Source: Ryuthela nishihirai (taxonomy: Eukaryota; Arthropoda; Arachnida; Araneae; Heptathelidae). Taken from it: a stretch of 64,000 nt of DNA. This document shows positions 55,801 to 58,925 of this stretch, piece by piece. The stretch spans positions 1-64,000 of the forward strand of contig JAWZYU010000728.1 of assembly GCA_038380435.1 (NCBI GenBank), in the 5' to 3' direction. Position numbers and translations under genes: made by a program. The notes beneath the pieces are model-generated. The model had not been told where the DNA came from. It did not search any database and saw nothing but the letters and a program-made list of their open reading frames with translations. Numbering within the stretch: position 1 is the first letter of the stretch; each line of letters begins with the position of its first letter.

Positions 55801-57368
55801 CGGCACTTTTTTGCACACCATGGGCTAAATGGCCAGGTTACATGGACCCCGAAGGCTCAGAGAAGGTTGAGGGAGGGGACCCACTGGAACAGCTGTTAGG
55901 AGACAGATGGTAGTCTCCCATCAAGGCCATCCAGCGTGTTCTTTAACGTGCACAGGGTATGGCTCTCCCGCACACGGGGCCACGGCTTAACGTCCCATCC
56001 GACGGACGGCGGCCTTTCCAAGCCCATCGGTGTCCCCTACTGACCGTGGGCAGGGCGGGGAATTTTGCGGAGATAAATCTCAACGCTGACCCAGCTGGGA
56101 CTCGAACCTGGTAACTACAGATTACGAGCCTGACGCGCTACCGACTGAGCCACCCCCGCCCCCCCAAAATGACATAGGAGTCCTTTTTTTAATTCAGTAC
56201 TAATGTCACTGCTAATCTATATCAGTATTTCCCAAGGTCTGTCATCTTGCATCCTGTACCCATTGGACTCTCTTATTATAAGTGTTTATCACTTTGTAAC
56301 ATTGTAATATTCATCATGCATCTGTAAGTGGGTGGGGGTAAAGATGGATCCCAATTTATAATGTGAATTAAAAAATTCCAATACAATCATTCATGGTGTA
56401 ACAGTTGAGATTTATTTTGAGAACCAATACTATCAAGTTTATTATATTAAAGCATCTTTTTGAAACATATAGCCTCTGCGAAAGAAGACAAAAAATGCAT
56501 TTTGTAAGTAGGTCACTGTAAGTACTGAAACAAAATTTAAAATGAATAGTACTGCCATACTAATATAATTTTAATAATTAGTAAATTGCTAATTACTTAC
56601 AAACCCTAATCCATAACTGATTGACCACTTGATTAAAACTGATTTGACCACTTGGTGTCCATGAGGAACTAGAACAAATATTTACACTTTAATACAGATT
56701 AGGTCCATACAAAACCCAACTAGTATAAACTCTGTATAAACTGATGCATTTTTGATAGAGATGTTGATGGTAGGCACTGTCCTAATAGCTGAGTGGTAGG
56801 TATGCTGGCCAAAGTGACCAGTGTTAGAGTCCCAGTAAAGCATGCATGTTTCTTTTCTGTGTCATTTTTCTACAGAAGTCTTGCCTTCCTCACATCTTCT
56901 CTATAGCATATTAAACTGACAGGTTCCTGTTAGACCATTGTGGAAAGCAGCTGCTTGAGAAGCAATTTTTTAGATAGCAGGCAATGCAGAAAAACAATGT
57001 GTTACTATGTGTAAAGGAAGTTTATTGCCATAGTAGATCTGCGAAGATGGCAGGACCTCAGCAGAAAAACAATACAAACGTCCATACCCGGGACTCGAAC
57101 CCAGATCGCTCTGATCAGTAGTCAAGCACGCTAGCCACTTGGCCACGGGAGACAAGATTTTAAATTTTTTGCACCATCAGTTCTCGCGGCCCAGCGACTG
57201 ATAAACACTGGTCTATACCAATGAAATATGAGGGCAAAGTCAGCTAAAAGGTAATATCTAAACATCACTAAAAATAACATAATTTATAGAGGTGCAGGTA
57301 AATCATGATATATCTATCACGTAGTGTATCTATATCTTACCAGTTTTGATATCTCTAAGGATCCACAT
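4582..57368 (-). CDS. NBN: Nibrin (NBN/NBS1), 13 coding exons, 3' end outside window
   Basis: Joined exons (minus strand): 57341-57368, 53274-53407, 51508-51659, 50535-50694, 45482-45585, 40627-40744, 37883-38064, 35890-35981, 30187-30277, 24155-24215, 16705-16802, 9564-9667, 4582-4805. All have AG/GT borders, and phases join without a stop over 516 codons. Domains in order: FHA (residues about 10-105; GRK, SISRKHAV, KYGT motifs), BRCT1 (about 110-190; LGG, W, CTHLV, VEYF), BRCT2-like (about 225-330; GGGKAVLIED, FFLQPGTCVV, IPESDFGLAVAY), then an unstructured Ser/Lys/Glu-rich region. Nibrin family members recruit MRE11-RAD50 to phosphorylated chromatin proteins at DNA breaks in the nucleus and activate ATM; that role is family knowledge. 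Human exon lengths, recalled from memory, match at four exons. The MRE11- and ATM-binding C-terminus is not in the window. An alternative FHA-BRCT protein is unlikely given the collinearity. Confidence 0.94.
5205..6330 (+). pseudogene. CR1/Jockey-like LINE reverse-transcriptase relic
   Basis: Fragments in shifting frames spell RT motifs in order: NYRPTVILPILNKILED (about 5237), STFLDFCKAFDMLDR (about 5420), LKWFKNYL, then FTDDTALI (about 5685) at the position of the catalytic Tyr-Ala-Asp-Asp box, followed by the downstream thumb (FNKIVKWFHNNL). Many stops and indels; AT-enriched by decay. Confidence 0.75.
6943..7122 (+). mobile_element. SINE family A, old copy
   Basis: tRNA-like head GTGGCCAAGTGGTTAGC with box B GGGTTTGAATTCC, followed by a diverged family A body with the Ctggcatact..caagctcctgt region. 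Heavily mutated. Confidence 0.6.
7650..7965. repeat. Diverged relative of the 13.96-14.53 kb foldback MITE
   Basis: The stretch from AAAGTTAATT through GTTTGCTGTTAAATACTCC to GTTGACAACTGAGATTTAGAG parallels 14210-14500 in order and spacing. No coding potential. Confidence 0.5.
7989..8104. mobile_element. Short hAT MITE (MER5-like ends)
   Basis: Starts CAGTGGCTCTAAACC and ends GTTGAGAAATGCTG. Flanked by CTTTAGGT and TTTTAGGA (6 of 8 identical), an old 8-bp duplication. The CAGTGG..CTC start is typical of hAT MITEs; the closest family is not determinable here. Confidence 0.6.
9564..9667 (-). CDS. NBN: NBN exon 12
   Basis: Acceptor AACTTTTAG and donor AAG|GTAAAC; 104 bp. It encodes DREDSDDELKLTYKRIKTEK, an acidic Ser-Asp cluster followed by a basic patch that looks like a nuclear localisation signal and CK2-type sites (inference). 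Phase 2 in, phase 1 out. Confidence 0.75.
10765..13655 (+). mobile_element. RTE-like LINE, nearly intact, 5' truncated
   Basis: Begins within the endonuclease domain (DYSLDVLMQEFQHYNLDILG at about 10778), runs through endonuclease and reverse transcriptase and ends with a short 3' UTR and a GAT/ATG trinucleotide tail, typical of RTE-type elements. The missing N-terminal endonuclease residues show 5' truncation. Inserted in sense opposite to NBN, in intron 11. Confidence 0.88.
11035..13617 (+). pseudogene. LINE ORF: AP endonuclease-reverse transcriptase (860 codons open)
   Basis: One long open frame beginning internally. Endonuclease: LVLGDFNAKVG (about residue 40), SDHYLV (about 138). Reverse transcriptase: HKAPGVDEITMEMLR, YRGISLLSVPGK, FVDFKKAFDSVD (about 505), GIRQGCILSPFLFSL, LDYADDLALL (catalytic box near 604). 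C-terminal region: YGSETWTLCK and LRWFGHVARM, then RRRGRPRMRW. It copies its own RNA at a nicked target. The frame continues upstream to about 10778 only through one frameshift near 10950 (the SSMLVMLF-stop frame switches to SDALLGYECI), so full-length protein is not made. Database entries named craniofacial development protein 2-like are often this type. Confidence 0.9.
13958..14536. mobile_element. Foldback MITE, arms about 220 bp
   Basis: Left arm 13958-14190 and right arm 14310-14536 are inverted copies: AGTCAATGGGAAGCTAACAT at the left matches the reverse of ATGTTAGCTTCCCATTGACT at the right, continuing through CTATAACTTCTAAAATAAG. AT-rich non-coding centre. A diverged relative lies at 7650-7965. 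Confidence 0.78.
14888..15100 (+). mobile_element. Truncated LTR-like repeat, relative of 49382-50018
   Basis: TGTGATGGTCCACCCATTCA and AACCAGTTTTACTTTATTTA match the 5' part of the candidate solo LTR at 49382. Similarity ends at the Tc1 border near 15100. Confidence 0.5.
15101..16450 (-). pseudogene. Tc1-like transposon relic with insertions
   Basis: Minus-strand pieces: DCSQIVGARKAGFSITATAE (helix-turn-helix, about 16340-16280), VIWSDDSQFQL and GVTVWGAYTWASLGPLVPVK (DDE domain, 15290-15140). The two halves are separated by unrelated sequence at about 15490-16010, which includes a tRNA box-B-like GGGATCGAACTGATGACCT. Stops and frameshifts throughout. Confidence 0.75.
16495..16605 (-). mobile_element. 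SINE family B, head-only fragment
   Basis: Only the tRNA-proximal about 110 bp of family B (GAGGGCAGGGTGGGAGTTTA..GGACATGAACCTGGGA) is present, just downstream of NBN exon 11 in transcript sense. Confidence 0.65.
16705..16802 (-). CDS. NBN: NBN exon 11
   Basis: Acceptor TTTTTAACAG and donor AAG|GTAAGT; 98 bp, phase 0 to phase 2. It encodes a Lys/Asn/Glu-rich disordered stretch. The call rests on perfect splice borders and phase continuity with its neighbours. Confidence 0.72.
17098..17190. repeat. Direct repeat flanking a Tc1, left copy
   Basis: AGATTTGAATATTTAACACA and the following about 70 bp recur in the same orientation at 18840-18920, either side of the Tc1 element. Too long for a Tc1 target duplication, which is only TA. 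Confidence 0.6.
17282..18830 (-). pseudogene. Tc1-like transposon with both ends, inactive
   Basis: Starts TACACTGGGGCTAAAAAGTT and ends with the inverted AACTTTTAAGCACCAGTGTA, each including the TA target; about 29 bp with few mismatches. Minus-strand coding remnants include VSYLWNQFQASKTITRRSIP, a Tc1 HTH-linker motif, and HQLAFDLAASTG. Reading frame destroyed by indels, including a 97-bp tandem duplication at 18361-18554. Confidence 0.85.
18361..18554. repeat. 97-bp tandem duplication inside Tc1
   Basis: TTGCTTGAAATTGATTCCAG at 18361 recurs at 18458, and GCCTCGAGTCT at 18444 recurs at 18541; the two units look identical over about 94 bases. It must postdate the Tc1 insertion. Confidence 0.9.
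18840..18920. repeat. Direct repeat flanking a Tc1, right copy
   Basis: Partner of 17098-17190: AGATTTGAATTTTTAACACA with GGGTGACAAAAAGGAAACCC, about 75-80 percent alike by eye. Confidence 0.6.
20411..20686 (-). pseudogene. LINE ORF2 C-terminal fragment
   Basis: The segment HNKFTRRKVMGFLKQPKFYN followed by YGRNSKEYQIPYLFNLLP, REIVNLKKI and DIKDKLF is the usual end of CR1/Jockey reverse-transcriptase proteins (arm repeated as N-x-L-P...I-x-x-F-K). Fused to ORF1 by an internal deletion. Confidence 0.75.
20777..21829 (-). pseudogene. LINE ORF1 protein with PHD-like zinc finger, one premature stop
   Basis: The N-terminal Cys/His cluster MDRCNRCNEEI, CTGSCQKLFHFYC and WICCKCK fits a PHD-type finger (C4HC3). 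Then comes a coiled coil (about residues 115-200, LEQEVEKNHKVIVTLEDKIK) and an RRM/CTD-like RNA-binding part (NVEICGIEQEMGEREEDLL, VLHRIRPKK, IPSILVQFKNRKDKAKW, KMVKDKSYKFV). A TGA at 20876-20878 stands where a Trp is expected; the same frame continues for 32 codons to a TAA at 20777. ORF1 proteins of this type are RNA-binding nucleic-acid chaperones. Confidence 0.85.
22456..22930. repeat. Degenerate tandem repeat, about 90-bp unit, about 5 units
   Basis: Successive starts near 22456, 22550, 22690, 22783 and 22871 share CATTCTGCAAT/GATTCACAGTA followed by AAAAA, a CCCTGGAACTAA-like core, TAATCCCATCAGAGA and AAGCCTAAAA. Lies 5' of the deleted LINE. Confidence 0.6.
24155..24215 (-). CDS. NBN: NBN exon 10, short
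   Basis: Acceptor TTTTTATAG and donor CAG|GTAAGA; 61 bp in the phase left open by exon 9. It encodes PEKNTLEKMSTIEETAEVKQ. No sequence match can be claimed in this disordered region; support is splice sites, phase and strand. The human gene has a much larger exon here. Confidence 0.72.
24680..25760 (+). pseudogene. Mariner transposon relic
   Basis: Plus-strand fragments in shifting frames: GWMCKFREGQQGFEDLHCAG (N-terminal paired-like region), AAVHELIKENPHITI (HTH), VTSDETWLYYYTPP (first catalytic Asp), MVLLLHNASAHKT (second Asp site reads His-Asn, so the catalytic Asp is lost), and LPHPAYSPNLVPCDFWLFPK (third region). Several stops and indels. Confidence 0.82.
26045..26112. repeat. Near-perfect palindrome (27-bp arms, 14-bp loop)
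   Basis: Arm 26045-26071 and arm 26086-26112 are reverse complements apart from two mismatches; the loop contains GGTATATACC, itself a palindrome. Would extrude as a cruciform or RNA hairpin. Confidence 0.9.
26301..26375 (+). tRNA. tRNA-like sequence, probably SINE head or pseudo-tRNA
   Basis: D-arm TAGCTCAGTGGTCCAGAGCA, anticodon stem CCTGA/TCAGG around loop TATGTTA (anticodon would read TGT, Thr), T stem GTGGG/CCCAC around TTTGTAT. The 7-bp acceptor stem does not pair well (CGGCCGG against CTGGATC) and the T loop lacks TTC, so a functional tRNA is unlikely. Confidence 0.45.
26444..26824 (-). mobile_element. SINE family B copy 3, young, 12-bp target duplication
   Basis: Nearly consensus copy. 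Flanked by ATTAGTCATCTC at 26432-26443 and 26825-26836, inside Tc1 family T copy 1. Head at right: reversed, it reads GTGGCTCAGTCGGTAGCGC then CAGGTTCGAGTCCCAGC (A and B boxes). Confidence 0.92.
28180..28930 (-). pseudogene. Tc1-like transposase fragment
   Basis: The minus frame carries NEDRFSLDESQYSVSSDSH, LVWVSLSMTALTCV, RYRDEIVEPYVRLFSG and YLECEGIQRMD, collinear with the DDE domain of Tc1-type transposases that have D-E-S-R-F and R-Y-R-D-E motifs. No matched termini seen. It belongs to a different Tc1 family from the neighbour at 26010-28059. Confidence 0.75.
29087..29346 (+). mobile_element. SINE family B copy 4, 5' truncated, opposite orientation
   Basis: The only clear family B copy in plus-strand sense. 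Lacks the tRNA head (5' truncation, as in target-primed integration). Possible flanking repeat CCATCTGT. Confidence 0.85.
29755..29935 (-). mobile_element. SINE family B copy 11, decayed fragment
   Basis: CATTGGGCTAAATAGTTAGGTCACAAG and TTAAGCATGTTCTCCTAAGTGCACATG.. follow the family B order at low identity. Confidence 0.5.
30187..30277 (-). CDS. NBN: NBN exon 9
   Basis: Acceptor TTTGTGTAG and donor AAG|GTATGT; 91 bp. It contains EVYVADTQSTIE, matching the human T-Y-V-A-D-T-E-S segment just after the BRCT domains. Low complexity otherwise. Confidence 0.88.
30900..31330 (+). pseudogene. Tc/mariner relic
   Basis: INWLPYSPDLSATDFF at about 31150-31200 is the conserved Pro-Tyr-Ser-Pro-Asp-Leu...Asp-Phe-Phe block before the third catalytic residue. 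Flanking sequence too decayed for other motifs. Confidence 0.55.
31270..32260. repeat. Two nested sets of direct duplications
   Basis: 31275-31560 and 31985-32260 are diverged direct copies (TTTCTTCTTTGATA.ATGTA, TATATAAGACTGATACTT, TTAGTTATATA.TAT). Between them, 31551-31660 and 31707-31821 are a second direct pair with period 156 (AGAGAATAACACTTTTAGTG and GAAATGTCATTTTCAAACAT). Confidence 0.8.
32275..32401 (-). mobile_element. SINE family A, head-truncated
   Basis: The reverse-orientation family A body (CAAGCAGCTGCTTGCCACAG to CATCCATGCCTTAACCCGG) lacks the tRNA head. The AATAAATAAATA on its left is the SINE tail. Confidence 0.8.
32456..34097 (+). pseudogene. Mariner transposon with both ends and an inserted SINE
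   Basis: Ends ATTAGGATGATTCATAAGTT and (inverted) TTTATGAATCACCCTAAT. Plus-strand remnants: KGLKATKVAKKYAKWKVRW, IILKSVGNFF and SSDLAPSNYHLFHSIAHFL, GRQFRTFQES, IEQLADRWLQTIENGCLSF, the standard C-terminus of mariner proteins. Many stops. Confidence 0.85.
32513..32903 (-). mobile_element. SINE family B copy 5, young, 12-bp target duplication
   Basis: Near-consensus copy flanked by TATGATGACACA at 32501-32512 and 32904-32915 inside the mariner above. Confidence 0.93.
34275..34680. mobile_element. MITE with about 105-bp inverted arms
   Basis: Arms 34275-34382 and 34571-34678: AATTAATGTATAAGAAAG at the left mirrors CTTTCTTATACATTAATT at the right, continuing through TGCTGG, AGATTTATTAA, CATGGTTA and GTAC.TGGTACATGA-type blocks. 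Non-coding. Confidence 0.82.
34715..34901 (+). mobile_element. SINE family A, best-preserved copy
   Basis: Head CCATGGCCGAGTGGTTAGCG (A box) and GACCTGGGTTCGAGCCCTGG (B box), then the body with GCTGAGGTCCTGCCAT and GACAGGCTCCTGTCAGACCT, ending AGCAGCTGCTTGAAGGGG and a T run. The tRNA head is Leu/Ser-like by its A box (weak inference). Confidence 0.88.
35890..35981 (-). CDS. NBN: NBN exon 8 (BRCT2 end)
   Basis: Acceptor GAATTATAG and donor TTG|GTAAAC; 92 bp, with phases matching the human 98-bp exon. It encodes RRMIPESDFGLAVAY, aligned with the human R-P-I-P-E-A-E-I-G-L-A-V-I-F segment. Confidence 0.92.
36221..36574 (-). mobile_element. SINE family B copy 6, old
   Basis: Full-length but highly mutated family B copy: CCACTGGGCAGCTGTTAGGAG, CTTTCCAAGCCCATTGGTGT and a decayed head GGAGCTTGAACCTGG. 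Confidence 0.75.
37244..37408 (-). mobile_element. RTE-like LINE fragment (endonuclease start)
   Basis: On the minus strand GATTATTCTCTTGATGTCCTC, GGCTTGCAAGAGATCAG and GGGAGGAAGGATGGAAAG match 10776-10922 of the LINE in intron 11. It begins at the same point as the other copies. Confidence 0.8.
37883..38064 (-). CDS. NBN: NBN exon 7 (BRCT2-like domain)
   Basis: Acceptor ATATTTTCAG and donor AAG|GTAAAT; 182 bp against 194 in human (memory). It encodes TLGGGKAVLIED and DFFLQPGTCVV, the triple-glycine and Pro-Gly-Thr-Cys-Val-Val motifs of nibrin's second BRCT. It ends in phase 2, as expected. Confidence 0.94.
38298..39350 (-). pseudogene. Tc1-like transposon interrupted by hAT sequence
   Basis: Terminal repeats CAGTTTATTAGGTACACC (left) and GTGTACCTAATAAACTGG (right). 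Minus-strand pieces: HLSDFECGMMVLC (HTH region, about 39215) and PVHWPAQFPNLNLLSIFGMW (catalytic C-terminal block, about 38565). The sequence around TCCACCACATCCCAAAGATG is like the Tc1 family I remember from teleosts and lampreys. The central part is replaced by hAT-like sequence. Confidence 0.8.
38630..38840 (-). pseudogene. hAT transposase C-terminal fragment (ZMYM1-like)
   Basis: The minus strand reads SYERSFSKLKYIKNRLRSTL, then after one frameshift LNLEALMLMNCEKDI, IPDEQIIDILANR. This is the hAT dimerisation motif (C/Y-E-R-S-F-S-x-L-K..I-K...R-S-T-L). Lies within the Tc1 at 38298-39350. Confidence 0.78.
40627..40744 (-). CDS. NBN: NBN exon 6 (inter-BRCT region)
   Basis: Acceptor ATGTTACAG and donor CAG|GTAAAT. 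The length of 118 bp equals human exon 6. It encodes YIPPVGEPLI and ERKQLFENKTFAFLDKKQ, collinear with the human Y-P-P-L-D-E-P and R-K-Q-I-F-K-G-K-T-F-I-F-L segments. Confidence 0.94.
41718..41880 (+). mobile_element. Possible tRNA-derived SINE (family D)
   Basis: A-box-like GTGGTACAGTGGTATTGTG and B-box-like GGTGGTTTGAGTCCTAGG are spaced like a tRNA head, followed by about 70 bp. Single copy in the window. Confidence 0.4.
42430..44044 (-). pseudogene. Tc1-like transposon (family T, copy 2)
   Basis: Ends TATGCTCACTGGGCAAAAAA and (inverted) TTTTTTGTCCAGTGTGCTTA. The minus strand keeps DIPVFQNDNCKMHRAKTICY (second catalytic Asp region, with Asn-Asp shifted) and the surrounding DDE domain, broken by stops and by SINE B copy 7. 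Confidence 0.8.
43184..43570 (-). mobile_element. SINE family B copy 7, 13-bp target duplication
   Basis: Flanked by AATGTTCTTTCTG at 43171-43183 and 43571-43583 inside Tc1 family T copy 2. The C run at the right end may be slippage at the head. Confidence 0.92.
45482..45585 (-). CDS. NBN: NBN exon 5 (BRCT1 end)
   Basis: Acceptor TTTGGATAG and donor TAG|GTCTGT. The length of 104 bp equals human exon 5. It encodes a BRCT helix with KPVVTVEYF, corresponding to the human I-V-K-P-E-Y-F stretch. Confidence 0.93.
45738..45860 (-). repeat. Old copy of the tRNA-like repeat seen at 59.4-59.9 kb (family C)
   Basis: GCCAGAGTATTCTTCCAGCTGAATTAATGCCAGCTC parallels 59471-59505, and CAACAGGTAACGCTGTGATTATCA parallels 59550-59573. 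Confidence 0.55.
46210..47613 (-). mobile_element. hAT element, complete ends, internally deleted
   Basis: 14-bp perfect terminal inverted repeats CAGGCATGGCCAAC (46210-46223) and GTTGGCCATGCCTG (47600-47613), and a perfect 8-bp target duplication GGTTAGAT at 46202-46209 and 47614-47621. 1404 bp; subterminal CGGGCCGG motifs at both ends. Encodes only the C-terminal part of a transposase. The intact ends suggest a fairly recent, trans-mobilised insertion. Confidence 0.95.
46427..47336 (-). pseudogene. hAT transposase C-terminal half (ZBED5/GTF2IRD2-like), one frameshift
   Basis: The 261-codon frame (47212-46427) contains FDHFPTL, DPNWICDLAFSLDILTHLNE, QLEIINLQCDEL and the hATC dimerisation motif STYICEQTFSLMNLNKS with LRIATTSIEPDI at the end. 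An overlapping upstream frame (47336-47148) supplies KLVNFLRSKGLNHRQS and LDVLYHNKIRWLRFGK; a frameshift near 47205 separates the two. The zinc finger and most of the catalytic domain are absent, so it cannot transpose itself. Resembles the C-terminal region of host genes domesticated from hAT elements, but the transposon ends and frameshift say transposon. Confidence 0.9.
48042..48427 (-). mobile_element. SINE family B copy 8
   Basis: Full-length moderately diverged copy (TGGCACTTTTTTGCACACAA to GAGCCTTCCCTGTCCC). No clean target duplication found. Confidence 0.87.
48832..49019 (+). mobile_element. SINE family A
   Basis: Head CCATAGCCAAGTGGTTAGTG with B box GGGTTTGAGCCCTGGG, body as in the 34715 copy, ending AGCAGCTACTTGAGGGGG followed by ATTATTTATTTATT. 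Confidence 0.85.
49382..50018 (+). mobile_element. Candidate solo LTR
   Basis: Begins TGTGATGG and ends TGCTACA, flanked by the 4-mer AGGT on both sides (49378-49381, 50019-50022). Contains AATAAA at about 49796. A second, truncated copy of its 5' part lies at 14888-15100, so it is a dispersed repeat. No internal coding region; the LTR reading is inference. Confidence 0.5.
50535..50694 (-). CDS. NBN: NBN exon 4 (FHA-BRCT linker and BRCT1)
   Basis: Acceptor TGTTGTAG and donor AAG|GTAATG. The length of 160 bp is identical to human exon 4. The Arg codon is completed across the junction (AG+G). It encodes FEPL, then LGGNLVSEW, then CTHLVMTDIKITIK, the BRCT1 glycine pair, tryptophan and Thr-His-Leu-Val motif. 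Confidence 0.95.
50695..51507. other. NBN intron 3, nothing recognised
   Basis: Shortest intron (813 bp). AT-rich; no repeat or coding remnant seen. Confidence 0.6.
51508..51659 (-). CDS. NBN: NBN exon 3 (FHA domain, second half)
   Basis: Poly-pyrimidine acceptor TTTTTCCCAG and donor CAG|GTTCTT. At 152 bp it is one codon longer than human exon 3 (149 bp as recalled). It contains LRDSGSKYGTYKN (the conserved Lys-Tyr-Gly-Thr FHA strand) and GDTILFGQFESRF. It was not a long open frame on its own and was found by phase. Confidence 0.95.
51660..53273. other. NBN intron 2
   Basis: Contains SINE A (51922-52090). 52100-53270 has nothing recognised; 52690-53045 has loosely repeated GGCCCTAAGCTATG-like motifs. 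Confidence 0.55.
51922..52090 (-). mobile_element. SINE family A, reverse orientation
   Basis: Body from CCACAGAGGTCTGACAGGAG to the head (reverse of GGGTTCGAGCCCTGGG and a decayed A box CTAACCGCTTTGCC). Confidence 0.83.
53274..53407 (-). CDS. NBN: NBN exon 2 (FHA domain, first half)
   Basis: Acceptor TTTTGCAG and donor CTG|GTAAAG. At 134 bp it has the same length as human NBN exon 2. It encodes the phospho-threonine-binding FHA core, with YTVGRKD and the hallmark SISRKHAV stretch (Arg/Ser/His ligand loop). Confidence 0.95.
53528..54795 (-). pseudogene. Tc1-like transposon (family T, copy 3)
   Basis: Ends TAAGCTCACCATACCAAAAA and (inverted) TTTTTTGCCCGGTGAGCTTA with TA. Minus-strand blocks: HSTTNHHQNCDRKTVVTNRD, ELLQSVNAGLQQVVSEL, ELHAIDIWSR (HTH part); MNPIENLRDYLEQQVKHRP and WMNIDVHYIHTLVASMPDRI (C-terminus with N-P-I-E-N-L). 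Stops and frameshifts; the best-preserved of the three copies and without nested SINE. Confidence 0.87.
55775..56163 (-). mobile_element. SINE family B copy 9, young, 15-bp target duplication
   Basis: Near-consensus copy between CCAAAATGACATAGG at 55760-55774 and 56164-56178. The tRNA-like head at the right reads, reversed, GGTGGCTCAGTCGGTAGCGC. Confidence 0.93.
56780..56968 (+). mobile_element. SINE family A, half of an inverted pair
   Basis: Head CCTAATAGCTGAGTGGTAGG with diverged B box, body with TCATTTTTCTACAGAAGTC and CAGGTTCCTGTTAGACC, ending AGCAGCTGCTTGAGAAG. Confidence 0.78.
57018..57151 (-). mobile_element. SINE family A, other half of an inverted pair
   Basis: Reverse copy with a well-preserved head (reverse of CCGTGGCCAAGTGGCTAGCG and GGGTTCGAGTCCCGGG). 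Ends 190 bp from NBN exon 1. Confidence 0.83.
57341..57368 (-). CDS. NBN: NBN exon 1 (start codon, MWILRDIKT)
   Basis: ATG TGG at 57368-57363 gives M-W, as in vertebrate nibrin, followed by I-L-R-D-I-K-T and one base of a Gly codon. The donor is CTG|GTAAGA at 57340. It ends in phase 1, as the human 37-nt first coding exon does, and joins exon 2 to make GGT. It is 28 nt, so the N-terminal leader is three codons shorter than in human. The ATG was chosen for the M-W match, the strong donor and the matching phase. Confidence 0.85.
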
Positions 57369-57607
57369 ATCTTTTTTGTGATTGGAACAAGTTTCGTATT
57401 ACTAATTTTCACAATAGTTCAATACAACAAATATATCGTCGAAATTGCTTTTGTGCACTTAACAACTAAATATGGAAACTGAAATGTAAATGCGCATTTA
57501 TTTACATTGAAAAATTAATAAAAACGAAACTTTCAAACACATGCGCGCCATATTAAAGAATAACTTTGTTTACTTCTTATCATTAAGAAGTTAAAACTTA
57601 CTTATTC
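57369..57607 (-). promoter_or_regulatory. NBN 5' flank / presumed 5' UTR and promoter
   Basis: 240 bp between the NBN start codon and the hAT-like element. AT-rich with ATGCGCGCC near 57541 and no clear TATA box or CpG island. It would hold the 5' UTR; promoter function is inferred from position only. Confidence 0.35.
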
Positions 57608-57839
57608 TAGAGGTCCTATATAGGTAGAGGTTCACAATCTCAAAATTGGACGCCATGTTTTGTCATCTCTCGGATTGTTTAAAGTGCACAGCTGAATGGT
57701 ATTGCACGGTACTTATGGATTCCTGAAAAGGATAGGGATTCAGGATTTTGGATAGAAATTTCAGTGTTCATGATTGGAAGCACTTTAGAAAACGGCTAAA
57801 AAAAGAAAATGTAAATTTTAGGGTTTTTCTTTTTAACAA

Positions 57840-58700
57840 AAGATATAATTTCTCTTTGTTGTCTGTCAGTTTGCAGACATCGAACTTTTTCGTTTATACA
57901 GATAAATAAAAAATTCTTTTTTTTTGTTAGATAGGTATTAATGATATGTTACGATTTGCATTTTTTGAATCTCCTAAAAGTTATAACTGCGCCCTCTAAC
58001 GGTGAAAAAATTTAAAAATTCCAAAATATCAAACGAATATTCCAAACGATATAGTTAAGTTAGAAGTTTGAAATTTTGGTGTTGAAATGTGAAAGTTACG
58101 AAGTTACCACTGGCAACAATCACTTAACCCTTTAGACCCAGAGGGGAGGTGAATGCAACTTCTTTTTGTTTAACAGAAAAGTGTATGTTTTTAGAGATAA
58201 ATTAAAAATTCTTTTTGGATTGGACAGACATTGGTGAAATATTACAATTTGCATTTTGCGAATTTTCCAAAAGCTATAATTGCGCCCTCTAACGGTGAGA
58301 AAAAATCGCAAAAACCCAAAATTTAAAACGAATATTGCAAACGATGTAGTTATGCTAGAAATTTGAAATTTTGGTCGTGGAATGTGACAGTCTTGAAAAT
58401 TCCATTGAAAACAATGAGTTAACCCTAAGACCAAGGTAGGTAAGAAATGGGACGGTTTTGTTTTAAGAGATAATTCGAAATCTCTTTTTTAGTTTGTTAC
58501 TAATGAAATGTAATTCGCATTTTCAAAGGTAGTTTTAATTTAGATCATTTGAGATCACTAAATATCGTAACTGCAAAACTTTTAACGAATGTTTCAAGTG
58601 ATCTATTTATGGTAGAAATTTTAGCGGGTAGAGTTCGGTTATTGGCAGAAATTCCACTGACAGCAATAATCTGCCCACTATTTTCAGAGGAGCGAGAGAA
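57840..58700. repeat. Three direct diverged units, about 300 bp each
   Basis: Units near 57840, 58140 and 58440 share, in order, GAATATT.CAAACGAT, TAGTTA.G.TAGAA.TTTGAAATTTTGGT, and CAATGA.TTAACCC; the first two carry GCGCCCTCTAACGGTGA. Confidence 0.78.
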
Positions 58701-58800
58701 AAGCAACATTTTAAATTTAAGAACTAAAAGGCAAATACTTTTTATGTTTTCTAATTATTAATAAAATACTACTCTGTGCATTTCCCCATCATACATTAAA

Positions 58801-58925
58801 AAATAAATAACCCCTCAAGCAGCTGCTTGTACAAAGGTCTGACAGGAGTCTGTCAGTTTATATACCATAGTAGAAGGTCCATGAGGATGGCGGGACCTCA
58901 GCAGAAAAACATGAACATCCATAGT
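58801..58925 (-). mobile_element. SINE family A, head-truncated, inside the hAT-like element
   Basis: CCTCAAGCAGCTGCTTGTAC through GGACCTCAGCAGAAAAACATG; stops before the tRNA head. Confidence 0.82.

Larger units (their letters stand above)
53408..57340. other. NBN intron 1
   Basis: First intron, 3.9 kb. Contains a Tc1 (53528-54795), SINE B copy 9 and an inverted SINE A pair (56780-57151). 54800-55750 includes short ATATGACAATATAAGAA repeats (54960-55035) and a duplicated CCTTTAGTG.TAGACGT block (55500-55560). Confidence 0.65.

Noticed and set aside
58132..58434. 100-codon minus frame as a gene
   Set aside because: It lies wholly in the tandem-repeat units of the hAT-like element and matches nothing known.
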